From Lysobacter sp. (GTDB taxonomy: Bacteria; Pseudomonadota; Gammaproteobacteria; Xanthomonadales; Xanthomonadaceae): DNA of 64,000 nucleotides. The stretch is from assembly GCA_013141175.1 (NCBI GenBank), contig JABFRN010000001.1, positions 434,001 through 498,000 of the forward strand. The letters run 5' to 3'. Below, piece after piece: positions 1 through 9,406 of the stretch. Positions within the stretch are counted from its first letter, which is position 1; each line of letters begins with the position of its first letter. Under the pieces are notes generated by a model. The model ran no database searches. It was not told where the DNA came from and was given only the letters and a program-made list of their open reading frames with translations. The position numbers and the translations under genes are program-made.

Positions 1-1669
1 TGACGCCGGAAATCTGCAAACCATGAGCGCCGGCCGCGCATAGTTGGTGCCTAGCCTTCGAAATCGTGATCATCCTGTCGGGCTTACGCCCATATACGTC
101 AACATTTTCAAGGCTCAACCTAATGGCCACATCTACCAGATAATCGAGCGCGGGCTGACCTTCCCAGTCCTCACCCGTCGTAATGATGACCAACGCCTTG
201 GATTTTCGATACAGCGCGATTGCGCTACGCATCGCTTGGGCGAGCGGATGTTTTTCGTTATAGTCACTCGCCGACATAATCAAGTCGTGCACGCCATCAA
301 GGACGATGATGGCGCGGCAGGTTTTGGGAATTCCATCGAGATCGATACCAGCGCTTTCATGCTGAGAAGCGAGCGCTTTGGTGATCGTTTCGAACGTCTC
401 ACTGACAGCATCCATATATCGATGACGGCCCTTTTTCTGGTCCTCGTCATCATCCAAGCGCTGTAGGTATAACCAATCCTCGCTTGGCGAGAAAGACAAT
501 TGCCGGATCTCGCTGGTGAGCAGCATCTTGGCTTTTTCCCTGAGATCGCGCTCGCCTTCTTCCGCTGTGATGAAGAGGGTCTTGACCCCGAAAGGCGCCA
601 GCAAAGCGCCGAGCGAAAGCGCGACCGTGGTCTTACCCGTACCCGGGCCACCATGCAGAGCGACCACCAGACCACCCTCAGCAGAAAACTTTAGACCACC
701 GCGGAACAGTGTATCGGCGCCGCGTATTGGGATTGGGAGGCCCCATAAAGCATTGACGATTTCGCCGAGTTCGGGCAATCGCTCCAATGCGGGAGGTAAC
801 GAGAAGCGATAAGGATCACCATTTCCTAAAGTCAGACCGTCACCGGCCTGCGACGGTACGCATGCGTTTGAAAGGAAGGACTCGGCGTCCGTGCGATTGT
901 CGAAAGCCTGCCATAGCAGCCCTTGTGCCGACAGGAAGTGATTCAGCACGTCTTCGGCAGCGGAACGCGCCGCGAACGAACGCAACTGGACCGCATCGGA
1001 TACACCGCGCACACGCAACGCCGCCTGGATATTGAAATGCGCACGTTCAATATCGGAAACCTCGAAAGATTGCCAATCGCCTTCGTGCGATGACGAATTG
1101 TTCGGAACGACACCGAAGGTCTCGAAAAGAAAATTCCTCAATGTTAGTAAGGCGTACGCCCGCGACCCCGGCATCTCCGGTATGGTCAGAAAATTGAAGG
1201 CCACACTCAAAGGCGAACGAATGCAGAACTCCGGCGCAGGCTTCTTCTCAACCGATGCGTCCCACATGCGGCCAAGGGCAGCTATATCGTCGAAAAGCGC
1301 CAATGAATGCTTGACGAGCTGAGAAATGCGTGTCGGCTTGTCTTGAACCCATTCAATAGGCTCCAGCGGCAATGCGCCTCGGTCATTCATCGCTTGGCGG
1401 ATATCTTCAGGCAGCGCTTGTAGATCGTAAAGCGCATCCGTACGCAGAGAGTGCGCGTCGTCCAATGTCTTGAACAAGTGGCTATTGATACCATCGGGAT
1501 AGACGGCGCACAACCAACTAAAATGACGATTGATTAGCGCATCCAATAGCAAAGCATCCGACACACCACCCGACACCGTACGTATGACTTCAGCCTGTGC
1601 TCGCATCACAGACTGCACGAGTGGACTGAAGACTTCGCCGTAGGGAGTGGGTGAACCATCCATGGTCAT
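1..1669 (-). CDS. RecA/KaiC-like P-loop ATPase, 3' end beyond window
   Basis: The minus-strand frame stays open from ATG 1669 to the left edge, at least 556 residues with no stop, so the gene is partial. About 330 N-terminal residues match no family I recognise. Then comes a clear Walker A, GGPGTGKTT, at about residues 340-348, followed by TLFITAEE, and a hydrophobic strand ending in Asp (AIIVLDG) near residue 458 that fits Walker B. This order is typical of RecA/KaiC-superfamily ATPases that act on nucleic acid or in signalling; the target is unknown. A second in-frame ATG at 1663 has better spacing from TAAGG and could be the real start. It begins 16 bp after the stop of the preceding gene, so it is probably the last cistron of a three-gene operon. 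The DNA is A+T-richer than the core genes to the right. Confidence 0.75.
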   Translation of the reverse strand, partial: MTMDGSPTPYGEVFSPLVQSVMRAQAEVIRTVSGGVSDALLLDALINRHFSWLCAVYPDGINSHLFKTLDDAHSLRTDALYDLQALPEDIRQAMNDRGALPLEPIEWVQDKPTRISQLVKHSLALFDDIAALGRMWDASVEKKPAPEFCIRSPLSVAFNFLTIPEMPGSRAYALLTLRNFLFETFGVVPNNSSSHEGDWQSFEVSDIERAHFNIQAALRVRGVSDAVQLRSFAARSAAEDVLNHFLSAQGLLWQAFDNRTDAESFLSNACVPSQAGDGLTLGNGDPYRFSLPPALERLPELGEIVNALWGLPIPIRGADTLFRGGLKFSAEGGLVVALHGGPGTGKTTVALSLGALLAPFGVKTLFITAEEGERDLREKAKMLLTSEIRQLSFSPSEDWLYLQRLDDDEDQKKGRHRYMDAVSETFETITKALASQHESAGIDLDGIPKTCRAIIVLDGVHDLIMSASDYNEKHPLAQAMRSAIALYRKSKALVIITTGEDWEGQPALDYLVDVAIRLSLENVDVYGRKPDRMITISKARHQLCAAGAHGLQISGV

Positions 1670-1685
1670 CAACCTTAATCTGAAA

Positions 1686-2483
1686 TTATGCGGTCAGCTT
1701 CGTTCTACGAGTATCGGAGACAGATATAGGCCGAATCACTGGATCGTAGTTTCTTGAAGACTGAGCAATTTGCAGGCCGTAACTCACTTGACCCCGCCGG
1801 GCAGAAACATTCACCATCATTGGCCCAAGTGTATGGGAATTGTGCTCAGCGACGTTACTTGTGGTCGCAAGCATGAATCCACGCTCGGCAAGGAAAGTTT
1901 CTGCGGGAACTACCATGTAAATCGTTTCATTTGCTGCCGCTACGAAACCAGCCAACCGACCCGAATCAGTCATGACGGGAGCACCGATGCATTTTTTGAT
2001 CCATTCAGGCTTGACCTCAAAGTCAAGTGTGACTTCGATGCCGCCATGAAAATAGCGGCGATCACGACCCGCCACCTGCACCGAGAATGATGCATGCACT
2101 GCACTCACCCGCCCCGGAAATAAATCCCGATCGCCGAACGGGAACAAAGGCACGCCGTACAATTTTACGACTCTTTCGTGCGCATCCAAAAGAGGCATAG
2201 CGAGGGCGCCAGAATCTAAATAATGCTTCTTATCGACAGGAAAAATATCAAGAACATTTGAAGCGGAGACATACCCTTCGATATCTTCGATATCACCGCT
2301 GAAGGAGATTCTTTCGTTCAGCATCCGGCCATCACCAATATCGCTGCGTTCTTGTGCAAATTGCGCGGCGATGACTGCACATAGGCCACGGCTTTGAGAG
2401 TAGACAAGAGTACTTATCCAGTTTTTCGTCCAATTCTCCATGTACAGAATCTGTCCGGCCGCAGCATCACTGATACTAGTCAT
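1686..2483 (-). CDS. hypothetical protein with possible degenerate trypsin-like (PA-fold) barrel
   Basis: This 265-residue protein has no signal peptide or membrane segment, so it should be cytosolic. Residues about 165-195 (GAPVMTDSGRLAGFV, then a Tyr and VVPAE) resemble the strand pair around the active-site serine of trypsin-like S1/PA-clan peptidases, where one expects GxSGGP, a short turn and G-x-L-x-G. Here the serine-bearing GxSGG is replaced by IGAP, and no convincing His/Asp pair is visible, so if the fold is right the enzyme is probably inactive. It lies between the oxidoreductase and the ATPase, the same strand and A+T-rich composition, which suggests it works with them. The fold call is weak; it may be an unrelated beta protein. 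Confidence 0.6.
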   Translation of the reverse strand: MTSISDAAAGQILYMENWTKNWISTLVYSQSRGLCAVIAAQFAQERSDIGDGRMLNERISFSGDIEDIEGYVSASNVLDIFPVDKKHYLDSGALAMPLLDAHERVVKLYGVPLFPFGDRDLFPGRVSAVHASFSVQVAGRDRRYFHGGIEVTLDFEVKPEWIKKCIGAPVMTDSGRLAGFVAAANETIYMVVPAETFLAERGFMLATTSNVAEHNSHTLGPMMVNVSARRGQVSYGLQIAQSSRNYDPVIRPISVSDTRRTKLTA

Positions 2484-2584
2484 GAATCCATTACCTCTGA
2501 TTTGCTTTACTCAGGTTGAAATACTGTCTTCTCACGTTCTGATGATGCCGCAAGAAAATCTGTAAGTACTCGGAACGCTAAAAT

Positions 2585-4123
2585 TTAGAAACGTCGTTCG
2601 TGAGCTGAGTGGATTTCCAAACGAATACCAAAAAGATCCGAGGGTATTGGCATAGCCTGCTTTTTAGCCGCACCAACGCTGCTCGATCTAGGTCTGGCGC
2701 GGTAATGCATATCCGCATTGTTTTCTGTATTCACTTCCAAAACCAGCTTGAAATTATCATGCATAAAATCATAGGCCGCCGGGAATCTGTTGCCGATGAA
2801 ATCGGGCGATGCTAGGTCGCGCCTTGGGCAATCATCCGAATCGTCAAACCAATAGTCCGCACCAATACCCGCATCATCAAGTGGCAAAGTGTTCAGGGAG
2901 TTCTGATTGTCCTCCAGCGCTTTAACAGCCTCTTTAGGCACAATTAGCTTGCTCAAATCTCGGGCAGGGCCATGGCGAACAATCACATTTTCGCAGTGAT
3001 CTAGCTTTTTTGCTCCACGAACAAGCGCAGGTCCGTCTTCAAATGTTCCGCACTCATAGCGAATAACGCCACGATCCATTGCATGAGCGAGCATGAATTT
3101 ATGAATCGGGGCGCTATTTTTTGAAAAAGGGGACGCCCCCTTTCCTACAAGTGAAATCGTGGGGCTACCCTTCTTTTTCAATGAAGCCTCAAGCAGATCG
3201 AACACTAAAGGTATACGGGATTCATTTATGAGCCTCGGATAACCCGCCGAAAGCGAATCAGGACTGGATTCTCCTTGAAGTTCAAGCTCCAAGAGCTTGG
3301 CCTTTATGCCAGTACTTTCCAATAACCTAATGACCTGCAAACAGAGACGTCCGTTATCGAAATGACCATGCACTGCTCTAAGCGCGTCAATGATGCCGCC
3401 ATCACCGGTACCACTAACAAACCCTTCCCAGGGCATTTCATGCGGCCTGTCCAATTCATCGTTGGCGCTCCAATAACTTTTGCTGTCGGCTCCCGAGATA
3501 GTGCCTTCTTCTCCAAATCCGACAGACAGAATTATCAAGTCGTGTACTTCATCAGTTTCTTTGCCGTTGATCTCAAGCCGCCATTTTTGTTTCTGCTGGT
3601 CACATGGAATCAATCCCGTGACCTTTGAATAAAACTTGGGCTCGTAGATGCGTTTTACCAAGACAGTGCGCCATTCATCACGGAGCCGCTTAATGATCTC
3701 GTCGCAATCGTCCGCATACCAGTCCAAAAACGGGAACTGAGTCGTCGGGCTTATCTTCGATTCCGGCCAGAAATTCGCCGTCGGATGCACGTAACGGTGA
3801 CTGGCCAAGCTCTGGATACACAAAACATCCTGATAACGTTCATACAGATGAACCAAGCTTTTGCGAGCAGCCAGTGCGGCGGCAGCAGTGATTCCCGCAA
3901 GACCGCCTCCGACGACGGCCACTGTCTTAGCTTCGAGCTGTACCTTTTTTGAGTACTCAAGCGCCCAAATAGTGTTCAAAGCTCGGCGTTGCTGAGAGGC
4001 AAAATTCAACCGTCGCCCGAATGGACCGATCGCATACACGTTGGGATAGCCCTCAATTTTCGCAGCATTTATGTATGCTTGGGCGTCCCTCTCCCTGTCC
4101 CTGTCCTGATCTTGGCCTGCCAT
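2585..4123 (-). CDS. FAD-dependent (NAD(P)-binding-type) oxidoreductase
   Basis: The start is set by a strong ribosome site, AAGGAGG, five bases before ATG 4123; the frame is open further upstream but without support. The 512-residue protein starts with a very charged stretch (DQDRDRERD), then at residues about 67-95 has a Rossmann beta-alpha-beta unit, VAVVGGGLAG, ending in a ribose-binding Glu (LYER), the classic FAD-binding signature. A later SGTGDGG stretch near residue 240 suggests a second nucleotide-binding segment as in two-dinucleotide-binding oxidoreductases. No transmembrane segments are seen. It is the first gene of the cassette, 101 bp ahead of the next gene. The substrate cannot be told. 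Composition is A+T-rich, consistent with transfer. Confidence 0.75.
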   Translation of the reverse strand: MAGQDQDRDRERDAQAYINAAKIEGYPNVYAIGPFGRRLNFASQQRRALNTIWALEYSKKVQLEAKTVAVVGGGLAGITAAAALAARKSLVHLYERYQDVLCIQSLASHRYVHPTANFWPESKISPTTQFPFLDWYADDCDEIIKRLRDEWRTVLVKRIYEPKFYSKVTGLIPCDQQKQKWRLEINGKETDEVHDLIILSVGFGEEGTISGADSKSYWSANDELDRPHEMPWEGFVSGTGDGGIIDALRAVHGHFDNGRLCLQVIRLLESTGIKAKLLELELQGESSPDSLSAGYPRLINESRIPLVFDLLEASLKKKGSPTISLVGKGASPFSKNSAPIHKFMLAHAMDRGVIRYECGTFEDGPALVRGAKKLDHCENVIVRHGPARDLSKLIVPKEAVKALEDNQNSLNTLPLDDAGIGADYWFDDSDDCPRRDLASPDFIGNRFPAAYDFMHDNFKLVLEVNTENNADMHYRARPRSSSVGAAKKQAMPIPSDLFGIRLEIHSAHERRF

Positions 4124-4456
4124 ACCCCCTCCTTGAGTAGTTGCTAGTGTGGCACGCATTCGGAGGCACGAAAAGCGTGCCTGAAAACCAGAACACCGCC
4201 CACTGGGAGCAGTTCCAACAGCGCTGCATCGATCTGTGATGTATGGCAAAAAGCAGGGAGATGTTAAATTTTCGCTATGTATCGACTCAAGCGGTTCCTT
4301 CGCCAAGAGCTATAGCCGCCCCCCCCCCGGGACGGGCCTAAACCCATTCGGGAAAAGCTAATTAGGGCCGGTTATGGATGATTACTGATGCTTGGTTTTT
4401 GCCGCAGTAAGCAAGAACTGTAGGCTTTTGCTGGGTTGCCCTATGCAAAGCACCAA
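4124..4456. other. intergenic boundary of the A+T-rich cassette
   Basis: This 333-bp stretch separates the cassette from the high-G+C core. It should hold the cassette promoter, since the FAD gene starts at its left end. It includes a run of ten C residues at 4319-4328. I see no tRNA, integrase remnant or convincing attachment-site duplication in it, and the ORFs that cross it look like shadows. Confidence 0.5.
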
Positions 4457-5203
4457 TCAGACCTTGTCCAGCGCCCGCCGATACTGCTGAAACAACTGCA
4501 GCAACCAAGGCTTCTGCGCCAACACCAGACTCACACCAATGCGTTCCTTCGCAGTCAGCGTAGCGTCGCGGACCAGCAGCGCATCGAATTCGCGCACCAC
4601 TTCTTCCAGCCGTTGACGCATCTGGCGGACGCCGTCGACGCTGAGGCTGCCGCTGAGCAGGAACAGGCCGTCCTGTTCGCCGTCGAAGGCGTCGGCGAAA
4701 TAATCGGCGAGCAGGTGTTCGCGGAAATAGCGCTCCATCGGGCCGCCGCGACGCCAGCGGAAGTTGCGCGCGGTGAGCGCGCGGGCGCGGTTGCCGGGCA
4801 TCAGTTCGATGATGCCCAGGCGGTCGAGCTTGATCAGCAGCGAGGTCCACTGCGGTTCGGTGAACGAGAACTGCGCCAGCACGTCCTGCTGGCGCCAGCG
4901 GTTGAGGCTGAGGAACAGCGCCAGCAGCAGCGCCGGTTCGGTGACCAGCGCTTTCTCCTGCGCTTCGCTCAGCTCGGCCATGGTTTCGCGACCGCGCGCG
5001 GATTCGGCGGCGAGCTCCGACAGCCCGACATCCAGCACGTCGCAGATCTGTTCCAGGCGCTGCAGGCTCATCGCGCGCAGCGAGAACATGCGCTTCACCG
5101 CCGCCTCGCTCATCTTCATGCGCGTGGCCAGTTCGCGATAGGTCAGGCCGTGGCCACGGAGCAGACGCTTGAGGGCATCGATCAATTCGACGGAAACGGC
5201 CAT
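4457..5203 (-). CDS. XRE-family HTH transcriptional regulator
   Basis: The 248-residue protein opens with a helix-turn-helix of the Cro/CI (XRE) type at residues about 8-65 (LTYRELATRMKMSEAAVKRM, then SLQRLEQICDVLDV). The following roughly 180 residues, rich in Leu, Arg and Glu, are a helical domain seen in a group of XRE-like regulators from Xanthomonadales; no ligand can be named. I start at ATG 5203 because the HTH follows at once and the upstream extension is Arg-rich low-complexity. It is divergent from the exported-protein gene at 5368, so the 165-bp gap probably contains both promoters and perhaps its own operator. Confidence 0.85.
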   Translation of the reverse strand: MAVSVELIDALKRLLRGHGLTYRELATRMKMSEAAVKRMFSLRAMSLQRLEQICDVLDVGLSELAAESARGRETMAELSEAQEKALVTEPALLLALFLSLNRWRQQDVLAQFSFTEPQWTSLLIKLDRLGIIELMPGNRARALTARNFRWRRGGPMERYFREHLLADYFADAFDGEQDGLFLLSGSLSVDGVRQMRQRLEEVVREFDALLVRDATLTAKERIGVSLVLAQKPWLLQLFQQYRRALDKV

Positions 5204-5367
5204 GGGTCTAGTTATTCGATACTGGTCAGCCCCGTTATCTACACTCGGTCGACGACGATTGCAACGCCTGCGGCTGGAGGTGTCTCTTCGACGCATCGCC
5301 GAACCGAGTCCGCGCCATGCCCGCTTCCATGCCTGCTTTCACGCCCGCCTCCACGCCGACCCGTCCG

Positions 5368-5778
5368 ATGTTCCGCCTGGCTGCATGCGTTGTCGCGCTG
5401 GGTTGCCTGCTGGTACCGCCGGCCGATGCGCAATCCAACGCCTCGGCGCGGCAGTCGGAAGCGAGCCTGATGGCCTCGGTGGAAGTGCCCGTCGCCATCG
5501 TCGGCGCACTGGCGCAGGGCGGCAAATTCGTGGTCACCGGGGTCGCGGCCAGCGGCACAGCGGTGGCGGTGACAGTCTCCGTGGTGGGGCTCGGCGCCTC
5601 GTTCGTGGTCCATCTCAGCGCAGAAGCGGTGAAGTCGTTGGCGATCGCCACCGGCAGAACGCTCGAAGCCGTCGTCGTGAGCGGCGGCTGGCTGTTGATG
5701 GCTTCGGGCGAGGCGCTGTGTTTTGTCGCCGATGAAGCCGCCCGCCCGCACATCCACTCGCGGCAGCTGTCGTGGTGA
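5368..5778 (+). CDS. small exported hypothetical protein
   Basis: From ATG 5368 the product is 136 residues with a good Sec signal peptide (MFRLAACVVALGCLLVPPADA). A longer version from ATG 5317 adds a Pro/Thr-rich leader that looks non-coding. The mature part is almost entirely small hydrophobic residues (Ala, Val, Gly, Ser), with several possible membrane-inserting stretches and no catalytic motif. Its stop overlaps the start of the DUF2145 gene by seven bases, which points to translational coupling, so the two products probably act together in the envelope. Function unknown. Confidence 0.65.
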   Translation: MFRLAACVVALGCLLVPPADAQSNASARQSEASLMASVEVPVAIVGALAQGGKFVVTGVAASGTAVAVTVSVVGLGASFVVHLSAEAVKSLAIATGRTLEAVVVSGGWLLMASGEALCFVADEAARPHIHSRQLSW

Positions 5779-6689
5779 AACACCGGATATCGAGGACGGA
5801 GCCCGCGCACTGCGCATCGCCGGAGCGCTGCGAGCGCAGGCGCAGCGCGCGGATCGCGGGCATCCTGCTGGTGCTGATGATCGCGGCGCTGACCGCGCTG
5901 CTGCTGGGCGTTGCGCGCCCTGCGCACGCGGGCACCGACTGCACGCCGAAAACCATGCCTCCCGAGCGCATCGCCGATTCCGCAGCGACCGCGCTGACCG
6001 TCGCCGCTGCGCTGGACGAGGCGGACGCGCCGGTGGCGCTGGTCTCGCGCGCCGGCACCGACCTGTCGAAACACGGCCTGCACTACAGCCATTCGGGGTT
6101 CGCGGTGCGCGACCATCCCGACGGTCGCTGGACGGTGGTGCATCTGCTCAACGACTGCAGCAGCGACGGCTCCGGCCTGTACACGCAGGGGCTGGTGAAT
6201 TTCTTCGCCGACGACCTGGTGAGCCAGGACGCACGCATCACCTGGCTGCAGCCAGATGTCGCCGAACGTCTGTCGAAGCAACTGCTCGCACTGCCCGGCG
6301 ATCCGCTGTACACCCCGCACTACAATCTGATCGCGCGGCCGGACAGCACGCGTTACCAGAACTCGACTTCATGGGTGCTCGAACACATCGCCGCAGCGAT
6401 TCCGCCGCCGAAAGCGAACGTACGTACGCGGACACAGGCCTATCAGCTCGCATTGGGCCACGGGTTCCAGCCGGGCCGCATCCATATTCCCTACACCAAG
6501 CGGATCGTGGGCGGACTGTTCGCCGCGAATCTGGTCTTCACCGATCACTCGGTCGCGACGCGTCTGGGCAGCGACTATCCGGTGGTCACCGTGCGCTCGA
6601 TCCTCGACTGGCTGCAGCGCAGCGACATCGCGATCCATGAACGCGAATGGCGACACGGCCGATCGATGGCGGTGCCGGGACCGGGCTAG
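5772..6689 (+). CDS. DUF2145 family exported protein
   Basis: The 305-residue product has a positively charged start, a hydrophobic segment (residues about 28-47) and an AHA cleavage site, so it is exported. The mature part matches the DUF2145 family as I remember it: an early CTPKTMPPERIA stretch, then LVSRAGTDLSKHGLHYSHSGF and a Cys in LLNDC. These His, Ser and Cys positions resemble a papain/NlpC-like arrangement, but that is inference and no activity is known to me. The likely start is GTG 5772, inside the end of the preceding gene; a downstream start is possible. It forms a two-gene unit with that gene. Confidence 0.8.
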   Translation: MVKHRISRTEPAHCASPERCERRRSARIAGILLVLMIAALTALLLGVARPAHAGTDCTPKTMPPERIADSAATALTVAAALDEADAPVALVSRAGTDLSKHGLHYSHSGFAVRDHPDGRWTVVHLLNDCSSDGSGLYTQGLVNFFADDLVSQDARITWLQPDVAERLSKQLLALPGDPLYTPHYNLIARPDSTRYQNSTSWVLEHIAAAIPPPKANVRTRTQAYQLALGHGFQPGRIHIPYTKRIVGGLFAANLVFTDHSVATRLGSDYPVVTVRSILDWLQRSDIAIHEREWRHGRSMAVPGPG

Positions 6690-6855
6690 CGCTATGCGTT
6701 CGCGCTCGCCGCCGGATCGTCAGGCCGTGGCCTTGGCACGACGGTAGCGCCGTTGGATGGGAGAGGCCCGGAGAGAAACGGGCCCTCCCTCGCCCGCATG
6801 CGCACCATCGTGGACGCGTGCTTGAGCGTGTCGCGTCACGATGGAGACTGCGCAG

Positions 6856-7374
6856 ATGGCCGACTGGACCACACACTTCGAAACCCCGTCTTTCCGAGTG
6901 CAGACACTGTGCGCTCATCCACATCTGCAGATCCGGGTGCTGGTCCTCGGCGATCCGCAGCACTTCGTCGACGGCATCCGCACAGAGCATCGCACTGAAG
7001 TGCGATGCGACAATGCCCGCGGATTTCTGGCATTCCTGAGCGGACTGGTTGCCGACCGCACCGGCGCTGACTATCGCCCGCGCGCTAGCTGGGAAGAATC
7101 GTTGACCTACGGCGACACCATCGGAACGCAGATCCTCGAGTATCGCGAACTGGTCGAGGCGGATCCGGAAGGCGATTATGAAATCGCCTACAAGGGACGG
7201 ATCACGGAAGCCACGGCTCCTCACGCGGTGCTGTCCGAGCACACGACGACATTCAAGATCAACCGGAGCGATCTGGTGGCGATCGCGAATGCGCTGATGC
7301 AAGCATTCAGGACGTGCTGCGCCCTGGAACTCGCGTTCCGCGACGATCCGCATCGACCGGAGCACAGGGCCTGA
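6856..7374 (+). CDS. hypothetical cytosolic protein
   Basis: ATG 6856 is preceded by GGAG at nine bases; ATG 6841 is also in frame and adds five residues. The product (about 172 residues) has no signal peptide or membrane segment. It is mildly acidic with Trp, Tyr and Thr-rich strands (LQIRVLVLGD, TTTFKINRSDLVAIANALMQAF) and a likely amphipathic C-terminal helix. I do not recognise the family. Third-position G+C fits a real gene better than the competing minus-strand frame, which would be Arg/His/Cys-rich. It converges on cysA across a hairpin-bearing gap. Confidence 0.55.
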   Translation: MADWTTHFETPSFRVQTLCAHPHLQIRVLVLGDPQHFVDGIRTEHRTEVRCDNARGFLAFLSGLVADRTGADYRPRASWEESLTYGDTIGTQILEYRELVEADPEGDYEIAYKGRITEATAPHAVLSEHTTTFKINRSDLVAIANALMQAFRTCCALELAFRDDPHRPEHRA

Positions 7375-7465
7375 ACACTCCGATGCGCCTCAGCCGGGTA
7401 CAGAGCCCGCGCCGGCAGCGGGCCTTGCTGCAGCCGTGTCGCCATCGCGCCGCATTGATGAAGGA

Positions 7466-7493
7466 GCGTGCATGACGCTTCGCTTATGCACGC
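7466..7493. terminator. hairpin between convergent genes
   Basis: GCGTGCAT and ATGCACGC form an eight-base-pair stem around a 12-nt loop, just downstream of cysA on the minus strand and after the hypothetical gene on the plus strand. There is no strong T run, so termination is inferred from position. Confidence 0.4.
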
Positions 7494-7509
7494 TGCGGCC
7501 CCACCCGCA

Positions 7510-8559
7510 TCACCGTTCGCGCGGATAGAACATCGCGCGCGTCGGACGCAGCACCACATCATCGCCGACCGTTGGCGGCGTCGCATCCGTCGAATCGATC
7601 ATGTCCCACTCGAAGGCCTTGGCACGGTCGCCGACCGCAAGTTCGATGGTGATCCTGTCGGCACGACGATGCGCGGCGAGTACGCGCGCGCGGATGCCGG
7701 CATGATCCTCGCCCCGCACGAGATCGTGAGGACGCAGTTGCGCAACGACCGGACCGTCGGCGACACCGGGCGCGGCGAACCGAACGGCGCCATCGTCGCT
7801 GACGAATGTCGATGCCTGCACGGTGCCATCGAGCGCATTGCTGCGGCCGATGAAATCGAACACGTATGCCGAAGCCGGCGCCTGATAGATCTGTTCGGGC
7901 GTACCGACCTGTTCGATCCTGCCGTCGCGCAGCAGCACCACGCGGTCGGCGAGTTCCAGCGCTTCTTCCTGGTCGTGGGTCACGAACAGCGTGGTCTGGC
8001 CGGTCTGTTCGTGCAATCTGCGCAGCCAGCGCCGCAGTTCGACGCGCACCTTGGCGTCGAGCGCGCCGAAAGGCTCGTCCAGCAGCAGCACGCTCGGATC
8101 GATCGCCAGCGCGCGAGCGAGCGCCACGCGCTGTTTCTGGCCACCCGACAGCTGTTCGGGATAACGACCACCGAGCTCGGGCAACTGGATCAACCCGAGC
8201 AGTTCGTCGACGCGGCGCGCGATCGTGGCCTTGTCGGGTCGGCGCGCGCGCGGGCGGCTGCGCAGACCGAAGGCGATGTTCTCCGCCACGGTCATGTGCT
8301 TGAACAGCGCGTAGTGCTGGAACACGAAGCCGACGTTGCGTTCGCGCAGGCTCAGGCGCGTGGCGTCGCGCTCGCCGAACAGCACGCGACCGCGATCCGG
8401 CGCCAGCAGGCCGGCGATGACCCGCAGCAGCGTGGTCTTGCCCGAGCCCGACGGCCCGAGCAGCGCGATCAGCTCGCCGGATGCGATATCCAGATCGACC
8501 GAGTCCAGCGCGCAAACGCCGTTGTAGCGTTTTTCGAGTCCACGGATCGTGAGCTCCAT
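7510..8559 (-). CDS. cysA: sulfate/thiosulfate ABC transporter ATP-binding protein CysA
   Basis: This is the ATPase that powers sulfate and thiosulfate import through CysTW. All ABC motifs are present: Walker [10 protein letters not shown] (residues 35-43), Q-loop FVFQHYALF, signature [15 protein letters not shown], Walker [13 protein letters not shown], and H-loop FVTHDQEEA. At 349 residues it has the usual CysA length including the C-terminal TOBE-like regulatory region. It starts one base after the cysW stop, so it is the last cistron of the sulfate operon that begins near 13515. The identity as CysA rather than another importer ATPase rests on both sequence and its CysT/CysW/Sbp neighbours. 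Confidence 0.95.
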   Translation of the reverse strand: MELTIRGLEKRYNGVCALDSVDLDIASGELIALLGPSGSGKTTLLRVIAGLLAPDRGRVLFGERDATRLSLRERNVGFVFQHYALFKHMTVAENIAFGLRSRPRARRPDKATIARRVDELLGLIQLPELGGRYPEQLSGGQKQRVALARALAIDPSVLLLDEPFGALDAKVRVELRRWLRRLHEQTGQTTLFVTHDQEEALELADRVVLLRDGRIEQVGTPEQIYQAPASAYVFDFIGRSNALDGTVQASTFVSDDGAVRFAAPGVADGPVVAQLRPHDLVRGEDHAGIRARVLAAHRRADRITIELAVGDRAKAFEWDMIDSTDATPPTVGDDVVLRPTRAMFYPRER

Positions 8560-8560
8560 A

Positions 8561-9406
8561 TCAGTGCTTCCTGTGCGATGACGCGAGCGCGTCGCCGTGA
8601 CGCGCTTCCAGCCAGAACTTCACCACCAGCGTGATCAACGCCAACCCGGACAACAGCGACGCCGCAGCGAACGCTGCGGTGGTATCGAATTCGTTGTAGA
8701 GGATCTCGATATGCAGCGGCAGCGTATTGGTCAGCCCCCGGATATGACCGGACACCACCGACACCGCGCCGAATTCGCCCATCGCCCGCGCGCTGCACAG
8801 CAGCACGCCGTAGACCAGACCCCATTTGATGTTCGGCAAGGTCACCCGCGAAAACAGCGTCCAGGCGCCCGCGCCCAGCGACCGTGCGGCCAGTTCCTCG
8901 TCCGGCCCCTGTTGCTCCATCAGCGGGATGAGTTCGCGCACGACGAATGGAAAGGTGATGAACAGCGTCGCCAGCACGATACCCGGCCGCGCGAACAGGA
9001 TCTTGATGTCGAGCGCTTCGAGCACCGATGCGAACCAGCCGTGCGACCCGAACAGCAGCACCAGGCACAGGCCCGCGACCACCGGCGATACCGCAAACGG
9101 CAGATCGATCAGCGACAGCAGCGCGCGTTTGCCGCGGAACTCGAAGCGCGCGAGCGCCCATGCAGTCAGAGTGCCGAAGATCGCATTGATCGGCAGCACG
9201 ATGGCGACCGTAAACAGCGTCAACGACAGCGCCGCAACCGCGTCGGGTTCGCTCAACGCCGCCCACCACGCGCGAAACCCGTCGCCGAACGCCGCTGAGA
9301 GCACCATCAACAGCGGCAGCAGCACCAGCAGCGCCATCGCACCCACCGCCAGCAGGATCAGGATCCAGCGCACCAACAGCGGCTCGCGGATCGGATCATC
9401 GTTCAT
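8561..9406 (-). CDS. cysW: sulfate ABC transporter permease CysW
   Basis: The 281-residue inner-membrane permease shows about six hydrophobic segments and the cytoplasmic EAA loop ([16 protein letters not shown], then LP) through which CysA drives transport. [20 protein letters not shown] is typical of CysW. ATG 9406 was chosen because MNDDPI begins the conserved part and the upstream extension is Cys/Arg-rich. It overlaps the cysT end by 11 bases and is followed directly by cysA. Confidence 0.92.
   Translation of the reverse strand: MNDDPIREPLLVRWILILLAVGAMALLVLLPLLMVLSAAFGDGFRAWWAALSEPDAVAALSLTLFTVAIVLPINAIFGTLTAWALARFEFRGKRALLSLIDLPFAVSPVVAGLCLVLLFGSHGWFASVLEALDIKILFARPGIVLATLFITFPFVVRELIPLMEQQGPDEELAARSLGAGAWTLFSRVTLPNIKWGLVYGVLLCSARAMGEFGAVSVVSGHIRGLTNTLPLHIEILYNEFDTTAAFAAASLLSGLALITLVVKFWLEARHGDALASSHRKH

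Noticed and set aside
280-675. A 131-residue minus-strand frame at the left end
   Set aside because: The frame one base away is open for more than 550 codons with Walker motifs; this one is a shadow.
4124-4456. Search for an attachment site, tRNA or integrase at the edge of the island
   Set aside because: I found no tRNA-like sequence, no integrase and no direct repeat that I could support.
4436-5470. A 344-residue plus-strand frame over the XRE gene
   Set aside because: Gln/Arg-rich low complexity opposite a gene with a clear HTH; a shadow.
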